From the NCBI GenBank assembly GCA_002496565.1, contig DAKJ01000024.1, positions 1 to 64,000 on the forward strand: a DNA stretch of 64,000 bases. Direction: 5' to 3'. Position numbers and translations under genes: made by a program. This DNA comes from Methanosarcina sp. UBA289. GTDB lineage: Archaea > Halobacteriota > Methanosarcinia > Methanosarcinales > Methanosarcinaceae. Of the stretch, positions 25,664 through 34,927 are shown piece by piece. Below the pieces are notes generated by a model. It had not been told where the DNA came from, did not search any database, and saw only the letters and a list, made by a program, of their open reading frames with translations. How positions within the stretch are numbered: the first letter of the stretch is position 1; each line of letters begins with the position of its first letter.

Positions 25664-26119
25664 ATTAGGATAAAGCTGCTTTTGTGGTTACTACTCTATT
25701 TTTTATTCTTTTTTGAAATAACTACTTAAAATTCAATAGAAAAACTTCTGTGTTGAATTCTATAATTGTCGGTTGTTGAGATTTTTTCTTTTTTGTAATT
25801 TAGTAGTTATACTCATACCATGTCAAAGTCAATGTCAATAAGCTAATTTTGGGTAGGTTGAATAATATCTTTTTTGTCTGTCTCTTATTGTATCTCTTTT
25901 GATTTAAGGCTCAAGTTCCACTAAGTAATTACTTAATTTTGTCATAAATATTTTATATCAAAAAATTTATACAGTACAAAGAAAATCAAATTTTTCTTAC
26001 TACATGGGAGCTTCAAGAAATTGAGGCCCTTACAGAACTTCCATATAGACCCGAAGGTAAAGTAGGTGTTTTTGAAAAATATAAAAATATAAGAGTGAAT
26101 CGTCAGGAAGGTGATATAG
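25664..26119. other. AT-rich spacer with an open frame lacking a start codon
   Basis: 456 bases, beginning with a copy of the fpoO terminator region. From about 25945 to 26130 a plus-strand frame (ATTTTTCTTACTACATGGGA region; protein TTWELQEIEALTELPYRPEG and on) looks protein-like but has no ATG, GTG or TTG. It ends 11 bases inside the next gene. It may be the 3' remnant of a lost gene. No family was recognised. Confidence 0.35.
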
Positions 26120-27064
26120 CTGAGAATTAAAATTTATCTCGTTATAATATGTTCTCTTTTGATTATAAATACAGTTACTGCTGCAGCGAGTACGATTACT
26201 GTCGATAACAGTGGAGAAGGAGATTATACTTCCATAAAGCAAGCTGTAAACAACTCTGTTGATGGAGATACATTACTTGTTAATAAAGGAGTTTACGTAG
26301 AAAACGTGGTCGTAAATAAAAAATTAGCAATAATCTCAAAGTCGGGAAATCCGGAAGACACAATCGTTCAAGCTCTTAATCCTGGCGATCATGTCTTCCA
26401 TGTAACTGCCGACAATGTAACAATTAGCGGGTTCAATGTAACAGGAACAAACAAGTCAGGCATATATTACACTGGATCGGATGGCACTATCGCTGGCAAT
26501 AAACTGGTTTCTGACAAATATGGAATTTATCTGGAAAAAGCTGAAAACATTACAATTGAAAACAACAATGCATCTCAAAATGGGTGTGGAATTTACTTGA
26601 AAAACTGCAGAAAAAATAAACTGGTAAATAATGAAGTAAATTATAATTGGTTCAAGTGGGGAAAATATAGAAACGGGGTTCTTCTCAAAAATTCAAGTAA
26701 TAATAAGCTAACAGATAACAATATATCAAGAAATTGGGATGGTATATGCCTCGAAAATTCTTCAAACAATGAACTGAGCAAAAATGCAGTTATAGATGAC
26801 TATTTCTGTATTAGTCTTAGAGATTCAAATAATAATAAACTTATTGATAATACCGTCAGATCAATTGGATATTCATTTGATATTACGCTGGGGAAATCTC
26901 ATAATAATACTTTGCAAGGTAACAGTGCAGGCTTTATGGCTGAAATTAGAGTATCATCTGGCCCAGAGAGCACAAATAACACACTTGAAGGCAAGCAACA
27001 TATTAGAAGACAAAATAGCCAGTTTTTTTGTCAAAGATTACTATTTAACTTAGCGAATCGGTAA
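26120..27064 (+). CDS. NosD-type beta-helix surface protein, likely CUG start
   Basis: A right-handed parallel beta-helix protein of about 314 residues. Short repeats of the type NNxIxxNxxGIYLxxxxNNxL run from residue 85 onward. The first half has the TITVDNSGEGDYTSIKQAV opening shared with many Methanosarcina surface proteins. Starting at TTG 26159 would cut the signal peptide in half. Extending to CTG 26120 restores it (RIKIYLVIICSLLIINTVTA), and AGGTGA (26109-26114) lies five bases before the CTG. The last 20 residues (KQHIRRQNSQFF and on) do not look like the helix and may follow a frameshift. The export and surface location are inferred. Confidence 0.65.
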   Translation: MRIKIYLVIICSLLIINTVTAAASTITVDNSGEGDYTSIKQAVNNSVDGDTLLVNKGVYVENVVVNKKLAIISKSGNPEDTIVQALNPGDHVFHVTADNVTISGFNVTGTNKSGIYYTGSDGTIAGNKLVSDKYGIYLEKAENITIENNNASQNGCGIYLKNCRKNKLVNNEVNYNWFKWGKYRNGVLLKNSSNNKLTDNNISRNWDGICLENSSNNELSKNAVIDDYFCISLRDSNNNKLIDNTVRSIGYSFDITLGKSHNNTLQGNSAGFMAEIRVSSGPESTNNTLEGKQHIRRQNSQFFCQRLLFNLANR

Positions 27065-27314
27065 TTTAATTTTAGATCACTTATAGACTTTGAAACCTTT
27101 TATGTTAATCTAATTTCCCAAAATATATTCCAGAATTAATTGCCATAGCACTAACATTCGCAGATATGTTTTAATCAACAGAATTTCTCGCAAAACCTAC
27201 TTATCTACTATATTATTTTTAATATATTATCTATTTTGATTATTTTAACTGTAACTTCTAAATCAAAAATCGGATTGTATACTTATAGAGTTTTTCCCTC
27301 TTCCATTAATTATT

Positions 27315-27630
27315 CTACCCCAACGGTGTCTGGAAAGGTATTTGTGGGACCTGCCTGGATTCCACCCAGAAAAATTATTTAAGCATCAATAAAAACAAAA
27401 TCTCCTGCAGGAGAAACAAATTCGCTTTGTGCGGAAGAAAAGGCAGGGTTTATCTTGTGGAACTGCAGGTTCCCGCTTTTTCAAAAGGAATCGTGAAAAA
27501 AGAAGCAAACGTCTGCCCAGTTTGCCTGGATGAAATCAATGAGGCGTATATCAGGTTCAAAAGAGAACATATCGAGCAATCCCACGAAGAGGGCCATATC
27601 CACGGGCATAAGAGCGTTTACAAGCATTGA
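27315..27630 (+). pseudogene. 5'-truncated copy of fpoO (copy 3, diverged)
   Basis: The frame TAC CCC AAC GGT GTC TGG matches fpoO from codon 32 or so (YPEGLWKG in the intact gene) and continues in frame to a stop at 27630. An in-frame TAA lies just before 27315, so the 5' third is missing. The copy has drifted: CEIC is CGTC, and the first cysteine of CVLCG is replaced (NKFALCG). The tail is HIHGHKSVYKH. The downstream hairpin region is also present. It starts at almost the same codon as copy 2 but is clearly older. Confidence 0.82.
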
Positions 27631-28092
27631 GTTTAAGTAAAGCTGCATTTTGCGACTTTATTTCGATTCTTTTTTCTATATTATTAGCTTCAATAAATAT
27701 TTCTTGATAAGGGTAACTTTTTATCCAAGTATGTTTGATCTCTATAAAATTCAACATTTTGAAGCATTTAATGGGTTTAGATCCAAAATAGAATCAATTT
27801 TACCATTAGTAACTCTGATTTTGCTTAACTAATTAATTATAGGTTAAATAATTCAGGCCTCATAAAGAAAACAAAAGCTCACAAACTATAAAACAGGCTT
27901 AATATAATTATCTACATTTTTAACTAACAATCACCTAGATGTTGATATATATTGATAATTAGGAAATTTTATTCTAATACTTTTATATATTTTAAAATTA
28001 TATGACTATTTGTACTCACTGGCATAGCCACCTTTGGAAAAGTTATGGACAACTATCTTTAATTCGTTTTGTTCTAAACCGGTGACTGCGTA

Positions 28093-28128
28093 AGAGTACG
28101 CAAAGAAGAAAGAGTACGCAAAGAAAAA
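28093..28128. repeat. 18-base tandem repeat, two copies
   Basis: AGAGTACGCAAAGAAGAA at 28093-28110 is followed by a near-identical copy at 28111-28128 (two differences at the end). Confidence 0.75.
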
Positions 28129-28867
28129 TATGAAATCTACTAAACGAGTGGAGGAAAATAAAATGTATATTGGCAATATTGGCAACTTTGACATTCGCTG
28201 CAGCCGGGATTTCCAAGTAATTAAGAATGGTGTAGTAGTGTGGGATGGATAACGAATCATAAGAGTTGTCTTTAAAATTAATTGACAGTTCCATAGATCC
28301 GTTATATTTTGAGCTGGCGGCTGCATAAAATGAAAAACATACAAAAAATAGTATAAGCTTGGAGAAAGGAAAAACTGAGTATATCAATAATTTCTTATGC
28401 TGTCTGCCAGAGACTCAAAGCAATTTCAAATGATCTTTTCTAAACAGCTTGAAAAAAATATATCTATAGATATCTCTCAAGATTAACATCTGATCCTATA
28501 GATTCACTTTACCTCGAGCCGATATCTCGATATCTATCTATTTTTACTGGTATCCTTGAGTAATTGATTTATTTTTCTAAATTTATGGTTCTATTATTGT
28601 TTAAGGAGATTGAAGTCACTTTCAAGTAGATGCCTCATAGTTTTGTTGCTTGAAAACTTACTCTGGATACAGAAAATGGTTTCATATAACTCTACCGATG
28701 GCGAAAAAAATTTTGAATTCGTAAAATGGGAAAAAATCCGCTAGTGAAAGTTTTTGTGAAGTAACTTCTTATTAGGAGTAATATAGGAAAATCTGCCTCT
28801 TTAAGGGAAATTTTCGACTTTACCAGTTTTAACTTTAATCAAATTTCATTTTCTAAAAATTGGTTTC

Positions 28868-29075
28868 TTATTTCTCAACATACTCCAGCACAACTCTGAA
28901 TTCCTCATAATCTTCCAGTCTTTCTTCCTCATAATCTTCCAGTCTTTCACTCAGGAATTCTTCAGGCCTCTAAGGTCTGCTTCTTCACATATAGACAGGT
29001 AGATTTCTGAACCCGGCCAGGTGAGAATCTCTATACGAAATCTTTTAGGTTTCTTGTAGAGACAAAGAGATATTT
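28868..29075 (-). pseudogene. Frameshifted gene remnant, family unknown
   Basis: On the minus strand one frame reads KPKRFRIEILTWPGSEIYLS then ICEEADLRGLK before a stop, and a second frame continues EFLSERLEDYEE, repeated, then FRVVLEYVEK and a stop at 28868. Joining the frames near 28960 gives a plausible protein end. A 24-base tandem duplication (28901-28948) lies in the second part. No family recognised and no start visible. Confidence 0.4.
28901..28948. repeat. 24-base perfect tandem duplication
   Basis: Bases 28901-28924 are repeated exactly at 28925-28948. On the minus strand it duplicates eight codons (ERLEDYEE) of the remnant above. Confidence 0.9.
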
Positions 29076-29247
29076 AAAAACGAGAAAACAATTGATATAT
29101 AAATTATTAATTTCATCTGTATATTAACAAATTAATCGCATATTAACAAATTATGTTCATTATACGCGATAATTGTCGGCTCGAAGTTATCCTATTCTAA
29201 GCCGGAGGGGCTATGTAAAGTTTCTGGGGGGTTTGGTTCTGAGATTC

Positions 29248-30618
29248 GTGCTTATCGGAGATTGTAGCAGTAGGCGGAGGTTCAGTACCGCGCTGATTGT
29301 CATTTTGATTGTTGTTTTATCTTTGCTTTCGGCAGGCATCGGAAGTGCAGAGGTTATTTATGTAGAACCCGGTAATTCGATCCAGGCTGCAGTAAATAAT
29401 TCTACGGCCGGAGATCTCGTCATTGTGAAAGCCGGAGAATATCAGGAGAATATTGTTGTCAACGTTTCAGGAATAAAGATCAGTTCGGAATTTGAGAACC
29501 CTGAAAATGTGCTTGTAAGGGCCAGAGATATAAATTCCAGCGTATTCCGGGTTAAGGCCGGTAATGTAACTCTCAGCGGCTTCAATATAACCGGATTAGG
29601 GGAGGTTTCCAGTGTATTTAACGCTTCAAGCTCTACAAACTCTTCCGATGTCGGCAATAATTCCAGTGATTCCGAGAATGCAGATCTAGAGCAGGTTTCC
29701 AGTTCAGGGCCGAGTATGTCTACCCAATGGGATGAGTTCGGTTGTCCTGCAGCAGGAGTTTGCCTTGAGCAGGTTAACAACTGCACAATCGAGAACAATA
29801 CATTTTTTGATAACAGGTACGGGATTTACCTGCAGGCATCCAGGAACAGTACACTCTTAAAGAATACTTTTTTCCGCAACGGAATATGGCTTGATGAAGG
29901 GTGCGGTGAGAACCTAATGATAAATAATACTATAGAAGAGAGTAATCTAGTTCTTGGGGCTCATTGCTGGGACAATATAATGTTCCAGAACCGGCTTTCG
30001 AACGGTGAAGGAATAAGTATTGCTTGCTGCGGTGGAAACAATCTCGTGTCAAGGAATGAAATTATAAATTGCAGTACCGGCATTGACATTTATGATGTTC
30101 AGGCAAGAACTATCCTGCGTGACAACCGGATCTCTAACTGCGAAAATGGGATCTATCTAACTTTTGTCTTCGATTCCAGGGTTTATAATAACACAATTTC
30201 AAACGGCAGCACAGGCATATTTCTGAGAGAGAACTGTCAAAACAACGAGTTATCTAATAATACAATAATAGAGAGTAACGAATCTGGAATTTGTCTGCAG
30301 GATTACAGCGCAGATAACCGTATTTATAATAATTACTTCAATAATAACTTAAACGTGATAGCCGAGAATTCCGAAGGAAATATTTGGAATACTACACAGT
30401 CACCAGGGACAAGTATCATAGGAGGGCCAAACTTGGGAGGGAATTTCTGGGCAAATCTAAAAGGAACAGGCTTCTCTCAGGTCTCGAACGATTCAAACTC
30501 CGATGGGATCTGCGATTCTCCGTTCAAGATTAATGGAAGTGACTTCGATTATCTTCCGCTTGCCAAACCTCCTTCCTCAACCGAGCTGGACCTTACGGTC
30601 AACAGTCGAAATGCCTGA
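29248..30618 (+). CDS. NosD-type beta-helix surface protein
   Basis: 456 residues from GTG 29248; the frame is open to TTG 29173, but that start would put 25 poorly fitting residues in front of the signal peptide. The signal peptide is FSTALIVILIVVLSLLSAGI and ends near GSAEV. The mature protein opens with VIYVEPGNSIQAAVNNSTAGD and is followed by beta-helix repeats (NNTIxxSNxGIxL and similar) to about residue 380. A C-terminal module, GGNFWANLKGTGFSQVSNDS followed by DGICDSPF, recurs in the 1083-residue protein downstream. Two cysteine pairs lie in the helix (GCG, CCGG). It is probably exported and exposed on the cell surface; the ligand is unknown. Confidence 0.8.
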   Translation: MLIGDCSSRRRFSTALIVILIVVLSLLSAGIGSAEVIYVEPGNSIQAAVNNSTAGDLVIVKAGEYQENIVVNVSGIKISSEFENPENVLVRARDINSSVFRVKAGNVTLSGFNITGLGEVSSVFNASSSTNSSDVGNNSSDSENADLEQVSSSGPSMSTQWDEFGCPAAGVCLEQVNNCTIENNTFFDNRYGIYLQASRNSTLLKNTFFRNGIWLDEGCGENLMINNTIEESNLVLGAHCWDNIMFQNRLSNGEGISIACCGGNNLVSRNEIINCSTGIDIYDVQARTILRDNRISNCENGIYLTFVFDSRVYNNTISNGSTGIFLRENCQNNELSNNTIIESNESGICLQDYSADNRIYNNYFNNNLNVIAENSEGNIWNTTQSPGTSIIGGPNLGGNFWANLKGTGFSQVSNDSNSDGICDSPFKINGSDFDYLPLAKPPSSTELDLTVNSRNA

Positions 30619-31243
30619 AGCAAACAATATTTATCACATTTCTTGAGATTGATATGGATCCCCTCAATTTTATTTATTTTGGAGCCCTGCTCTCAGGGCA
30701 GTCAACATGACAGGCAAGTAAACCTCAGGTTTTGAAAGTAAGGGACACAGGAAAAAGTAATGTCAGTGTTTCCGCTGAATTTAGTAATTCTTCAGGTTCG
30801 GTTTTCCCTGAAGGCCTCTATATTTCTTCCATTTTCTGGCACTTTTCCAGTTGCGATGATTCTGCAGCGGATTTTTATATATTATTCCTTTGGAAGAGTA
30901 AGCTGGGTAAAAACAGCTGCAGCGGATTTCTCTTTGTCCACAACTTATTGAAGCTCACCATTAATCGTGAAAGTCAACAGTAGTGTCATGAGAGAACTTT
31001 CAATGTTTAGTTCTTTTAATTAATATAAAAATAAGAATTAAAAACCGTTGAAACCCAAAACTAATGGATTTTAACCTTTTAAATGTAAAATAAATTCTCA
31101 ACATGCTGTACATTCTTTGGAGAAATGATTAAGATTATATATAGGTCCTAAAATAAGGACTATTGACTCTTAAATAGCTAAATTTTTAGGTCTTTGTAAG
31201 AGCTCTATAATTTGATATTTCTGGTTTAAAGGGGGAAGTATGG
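30619..31243. other. Spacer with a possible decayed surface-protein end
   Basis: 625 bases. A frame at 30732-30983 (KVRDTGKSNVSVSAEFSNSS and on) has the Ser/Asn-rich look of a surface-protein C-terminus but has only a TTG start and no helix repeats; it may be a remnant of the upstream gene family. The region 31000-31200 is AT-rich with TATA-like sequence near 31136 (TATATATAG), a likely promoter for the next gene. Confidence 0.4.
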
Positions 31244-34200
31244 GTGTGGGTAAATAAATTCACAATTTTTTTAGCGGTTGCTATTTTTCTTATAATTTTG
31301 GCTTATAGCCCTGCATCCGCCAGGGAGATTACAGTAGATAGTAATGGCTCAGGTGCAGATTTCAAATCGATTCAGGAAGCAGTGAAGAATTCGTATCATG
31401 GAGATGTAATTTTAGTTTGTCCAGGAAATTATAACGAAAGTGTGGATGTAACGAAAGAAAATATAAGCATTCTTTCTGAATCTGAGGATCCTGAGAACAC
31501 TATTGTTCGGGCATTTAAAATGGGTGCAAACAATACTACTATAAGTGGATTTAGTATACAGGAAGGTTTAATTTTACGGAAATATATACCTACTGGTGCC
31601 TCTACTGGTTATAGTTATCAAGACCCCATTGAAAACTGTACTGTTAAAAATAACATTTTAAAACTGGGCATTGATGCTAAGGTGTGTCATAATTTCACAG
31701 TTGTGAAAAATGTAATTTTGAATTCAGGTATCCTTATATCTGCCCCTGAAGACGCCGTGATTTCTAATCTTAGAATTTCTGACAATCTAATTGTTGACGG
31801 AAGTATTGATAATTCAGGTATCCTTATATCTGCCCCTGAAGGCGCCGTGATTTCTAATCTTAGAATTTCTGACAATCTAATTGTTGACGGAAGTATTGAT
31901 GTTTCTCAACAGCGAGGTAGTTGTTTTTTACTTAATTCAGGTAATTTTATTTTGCTTAATAATACTATTTTAAAAGGTATGATAGCGTTGAATAACTGCT
32001 GCGGCTACAAAATTCTCGAGAATTATATTTCAAATGATCCGAATGCTGGCTCGGGAGGTATGGGAATTGCCCTTTATGGATCTAATTCTACTAAAATAGA
32101 AAATAATACAATTGTAAATTGTAGTTCAGGTATGCATATGATGTCAGGGTCTTGTACAATTAGTAATAATACCCTGACTGATAATGGTCAAGGAATTATG
32201 GCTGGGTCATCGCTAAAGGGGAACTCATTTTTAAATAATACAATCTTAAATAACAATATAGGGATATTCTTGAGCGGTCCAGCTTATGTTCCCGCTTATA
32301 TTGGAGATTCGACAGGAGGAGACTCACTTTTAAATGAAGGAAACTCACTATTAAATAATAATATTTCAAACAACAATATAGGTATATTTTTCGAAAGCGA
32401 TTCGTCTGGCAATCTGGTAGCTAGTAACAGGGTGGAGCTAAACAATCAATATGGAGTCTATGTCGAAGATGTCAGCTATGAGGTTCCATATAATGGGACT
32501 AATTGGTTTTATAATAATATATTCAACAATACTGTCAATTTCTTTAACGGTGACGGCAACTACAAGAGCAACTATTATACTGCAAAGACAATAAGCAATA
32601 AAACCGGAATATTTTTTGCTACCTGGAATACCACAAAAGTCTCAGGTACTAATATTGTATGCGGCCCTTACCTTGGTGGTAATTACTGGGCAAAACCTAA
32701 TGGAACTGGATTTTCCCAGAACTGTGTAGATTCGGATGAAGATGGAATTGGAGACTTACCCTATAAAATTAATGAGAATTATACGGACTATCTCCCACTC
32801 GCATCTGTATCAACATCACAGGAATCAATAATTCCCATCGCAAACTTCAGCACCAATATAACACAGGACCTTGCCCCAGTTGCTGTCCAGTTTACAGATC
32901 TCTCGAAAAATGCAATTTTATGGGAGTGGGATTTTGACAGTGATGGAATATCTGACTCTACAAACCAAAATCCAGCTTATACATACACGACCCCTGGAAC
33001 TTATATTGTCAATTTAACCGTGAGTAACGGAAAAGATAGGTCATCAAAAAATATGGAAGTAGTTTTACAGGAAGCTGAAGTTCCTCCGTTAGCAGACTTC
33101 AAAACTAATGCCACAGCTGGCCAGGTTCCTCTTTCAGTTAAATTTACACAACTCTCGGAAAACGCAACATCATGGGTATGGGATTTCAACAATGATGGAA
33201 CTGCTGATTCTATAGAAAAAAATCCGGTTTATGTATATGCTTATCCTGGAACCTATACTGTTAACCTAACAGTAGATAATATAAAGGGCACTTCCTCAAA
33301 ATCGTCTATTGTAACAGTATCTCCTGCACAACGCATAGATGGGGAGCTTATTCTCACCGAATATCTGATTACAACAAACAAATCAATCACGGGTGGCCCT
33401 GCTATCTACAATGACTGGATAGTATGGCAGGATAACCGCAATGGAAACCGGGATATCTATATGCATGATCTCAACACTCGCAAGGAAATGAAAATAATCA
33501 CCGGTGAAACTAGTCAGTACGATCTTGATATTGGCAGTGGCAATATAGTGTGGTATAATCTGCGTAATGGAAATCAAAGTGAGATCTACGTATACAATGC
33601 CTCCGCTTCTAAGGAAACTCAGATAATCACTAACAAATCATTTAAGTGGCTTCCTGCTATCTATAAGGATAAGGCTGCATGGATTGATTTCCGCAATGGA
33701 AAATCCGATGTATACATGTATAATCTTTCTACTTCCAGAGAGATTCAGATTACTACCAGTGAATCCGACCATAAGTATTTTCCTAGTATATACGATGATA
33801 GAGTAGTATGGGTAGATGGAGATATTTACATGTACAATCTGTCTACTTCCAAAGAGACACAGATAACTTCCACTGAATCATGGAAGCAGAAGCCTGTAAT
33901 TCACGGGGACAGAATTGTATGGCAGGATGAACACAATGGGTATTTCGATATCCACATGTATGATCTTTCCACTAAAAAGGAAACTCAAATCACTAGCGGA
34001 CGAGTAGGCTGGCCTGCCATTTATGGTAACAGAATAGTATATACCGATACTCGCAATTGGAAAACTGATATCTATATGTACGATCTACCCACTGGAAAGG
34101 AGACTCAGATCACTACCAGCGGATCAGCGTCGGGTCGTGCAATCTACGGGGACAGGATTGTATGGGCAGATTCTCGCAATGGACTTGAAAACTCGGATAT

Positions 34201-34495
34201 CTACATGTGCACTATTTCGAAGAAGGAATCCGGATCAAAAAGACCTGATGCAGACTTTTCTGCATTTCCAAATTCAGGAACAGCACCGTTAAAAGTATTG
34301 TTCACTGACAATAGTACAGGTGCACCTACTTCCTGGCTGTGGGACTTTGGGGATGGAATTAATTCAAAACATGCAATGAATGCGACGCACACCTTTACAA
34401 ATCCTGGAACTTATAACGTTACTTTAAATGTAACTAATGCCGCTGGCAGTAGTTCGATAACCAGACAGGGCTATATTACAGTAAAAGGCAAGTAA
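31244..34495 (+). CDS. Large mosaic surface protein: beta-helix, PKD, TolB-like propeller, PKD
   Basis: 1083 residues from GTG 31244. The parts in order are a signal peptide (about 1-26, ending PASA), a NosD-type beta-helix (about 30-480), a C-terminal helix module (GGNYWAKPNGTGFSQNC, about 483-525), two PKD domains (about 535-610 and 625-695, with WEWDFDSDG and WVWDFNNDG), a beta-propeller of six to seven blades with repeats like DIYMYNLSTSKETQIT (about 705-990), and a last PKD domain (about 1000-1083, WLWDFGDG). It is probably secreted; no anchor was seen at the C-terminus. A 90-base in-frame tandem duplication (31721-31900) lies in the helix. Such mosaics are typical of Methanosarcina cell-surface proteins. 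Confidence 0.88.
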   Translation: MWVNKFTIFLAVAIFLIILAYSPASAREITVDSNGSGADFKSIQEAVKNSYHGDVILVCPGNYNESVDVTKENISILSESEDPENTIVRAFKMGANNTTISGFSIQEGLILRKYIPTGASTGYSYQDPIENCTVKNNILKLGIDAKVCHNFTVVKNVILNSGILISAPEDAVISNLRISDNLIVDGSIDNSGILISAPEGAVISNLRISDNLIVDGSIDVSQQRGSCFLLNSGNFILLNNTILKGMIALNNCCGYKILENYISNDPNAGSGGMGIALYGSNSTKIENNTIVNCSSGMHMMSGSCTISNNTLTDNGQGIMAGSSLKGNSFLNNTILNNNIGIFLSGPAYVPAYIGDSTGGDSLLNEGNSLLNNNISNNNIGIFFESDSSGNLVASNRVELNNQYGVYVEDVSYEVPYNGTNWFYNNIFNNTVNFFNGDGNYKSNYYTAKTISNKTGIFFATWNTTKVSGTNIVCGPYLGGNYWAKPNGTGFSQNCVDSDEDGIGDLPYKINENYTDYLPLASVSTSQESIIPIANFSTNITQDLAPVAVQFTDLSKNAILWEWDFDSDGISDSTNQNPAYTYTTPGTYIVNLTVSNGKDRSSKNMEVVLQEAEVPPLADFKTNATAGQVPLSVKFTQLSENATSWVWDFNNDGTADSIEKNPVYVYAYPGTYTVNLTVDNIKGTSSKSSIVTVSPAQRIDGELILTEYLITTNKSITGGPAIYNDWIVWQDNRNGNRDIYMHDLNTRKEMKIITGETSQYDLDIGSGNIVWYNLRNGNQSEIYVYNASASKETQIITNKSFKWLPAIYKDKAAWIDFRNGKSDVYMYNLSTSREIQITTSESDHKYFPSIYDDRVVWVDGDIYMYNLSTSKETQITSTESWKQKPVIHGDRIVWQDEHNGYFDIHMYDLSTKKETQITSGRVGWPAIYGNRIVYTDTRNWKTDIYMYDLPTGKETQITTSGSASGRAIYGDRIVWADSRNGLENSDIYMCTISKKESGSKRPDADFSAFPNSGTAPLKVLFTDNSTGAPTSWLWDFGDGINSKHAMNATHTFTNPGTYNVTLNVTNAAGSSSITRQGYITVKGK
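31721..31900 (+). repeat. 90-base tandem duplication inside the mosaic gene
   Basis: 31721-31810 and 31811-31900 differ at one base (GAC/GGC, Asp to Gly). Each encodes 30 residues beginning NSGILISAPE, about one or two beta-helix turns. Confidence 0.92.
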
Positions 34496-34927
34496 AGTGT
34501 CTAAAATAGTGAGACAGTTGTGCTTTAAGAGTAACGAAAACCGTCAAGGCTGAAATATAGTAATAAATTATTAACCAAACCTAAAAAACGGACAAGATTT
34601 AATAAATCTTGTCAGATCTCAGGGTTATATTTTGGTTTGCAGTATTCAGTAACTGACCCTCTAACTGATTAATGAATAAAAAAGATTAGTGAGTCTTAAG
34701 AGAAAGATTAGTAAGTTCTTTTGAACAAAACCACGCAATATGAGGTTGTCGGTCATGAAAATCTTGATTGTCTACCTCTTTCAGTTTCTCTCAATCGGTG
34801 CTTTGGGACATGAAGATCCCATCGTTCAGGATTTTTCCCCTCCTTCTTAATACTCTTTCTAAATACTATACTCTTATTGCACTCTTACAAAAAATTCATG
34901 TGGAATTAACTCCTATTTATAGCTATT
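34496..34927. other. Spacer with a strong hairpin
   Basis: 432 bases between two surface-protein genes. The only clear structure is the inverted repeat at 34591-34613. AT-rich sequence with a TATA-like run lies near 34868. No coding frame. Confidence 0.45.
34591..34613 (+). terminator. Hairpin downstream of the mosaic surface gene
   Basis: GACAAGATTT and AAATCTTGTC form a perfect 10-base stem with the loop AAT, about 95 bases after the stop. No long T-run follows, so it could instead stabilise the 3' end. Confidence 0.5.

Larger units (their letters stand above)
27631..29247. other. Long AT-rich spacer with decayed remnants
   Basis: About 1.6 kb without an intact gene. It holds a minus-strand frame at 28043-28387 that begins like a secreted protein (hydrophobic residues 8-24 ending AAAS) but breaks up after an 18-base tandem repeat (28093-28128), and the minus-strand remnant at 28868-29075. 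The rest, including TATA-like AT-rich stretches at 27930-28000 and 29090-29165, shows nothing recognisable. Confidence 0.5.

Noticed and set aside
19739..27630. Search for insertion sequences or a transposase or integrase around the fpoO copies
   Set aside because: I found no transposase, integrase or terminal inverted repeats; the duplicated fpoO ends themselves are the only boundary signals.
28043..28387. A minus-strand frame that begins with a signal-peptide-like stretch
   Set aside because: After about 85 residues it runs into an 18-base tandem repeat and low-complexity sequence; no intact gene. Listed only as a remnant within the spacer.
28093..28948. Short tandem repeats that could suggest a CRISPR array
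   Set aside because: Only two adjacent copies each, without spacers of regular size; no cas genes in the window.
30732..30983. An 83-codon frame with Ser/Asn-rich sequence
   Set aside because: Only a TTG start, no signal peptide or repeat; possibly a decayed end of a surface protein but not a gene.
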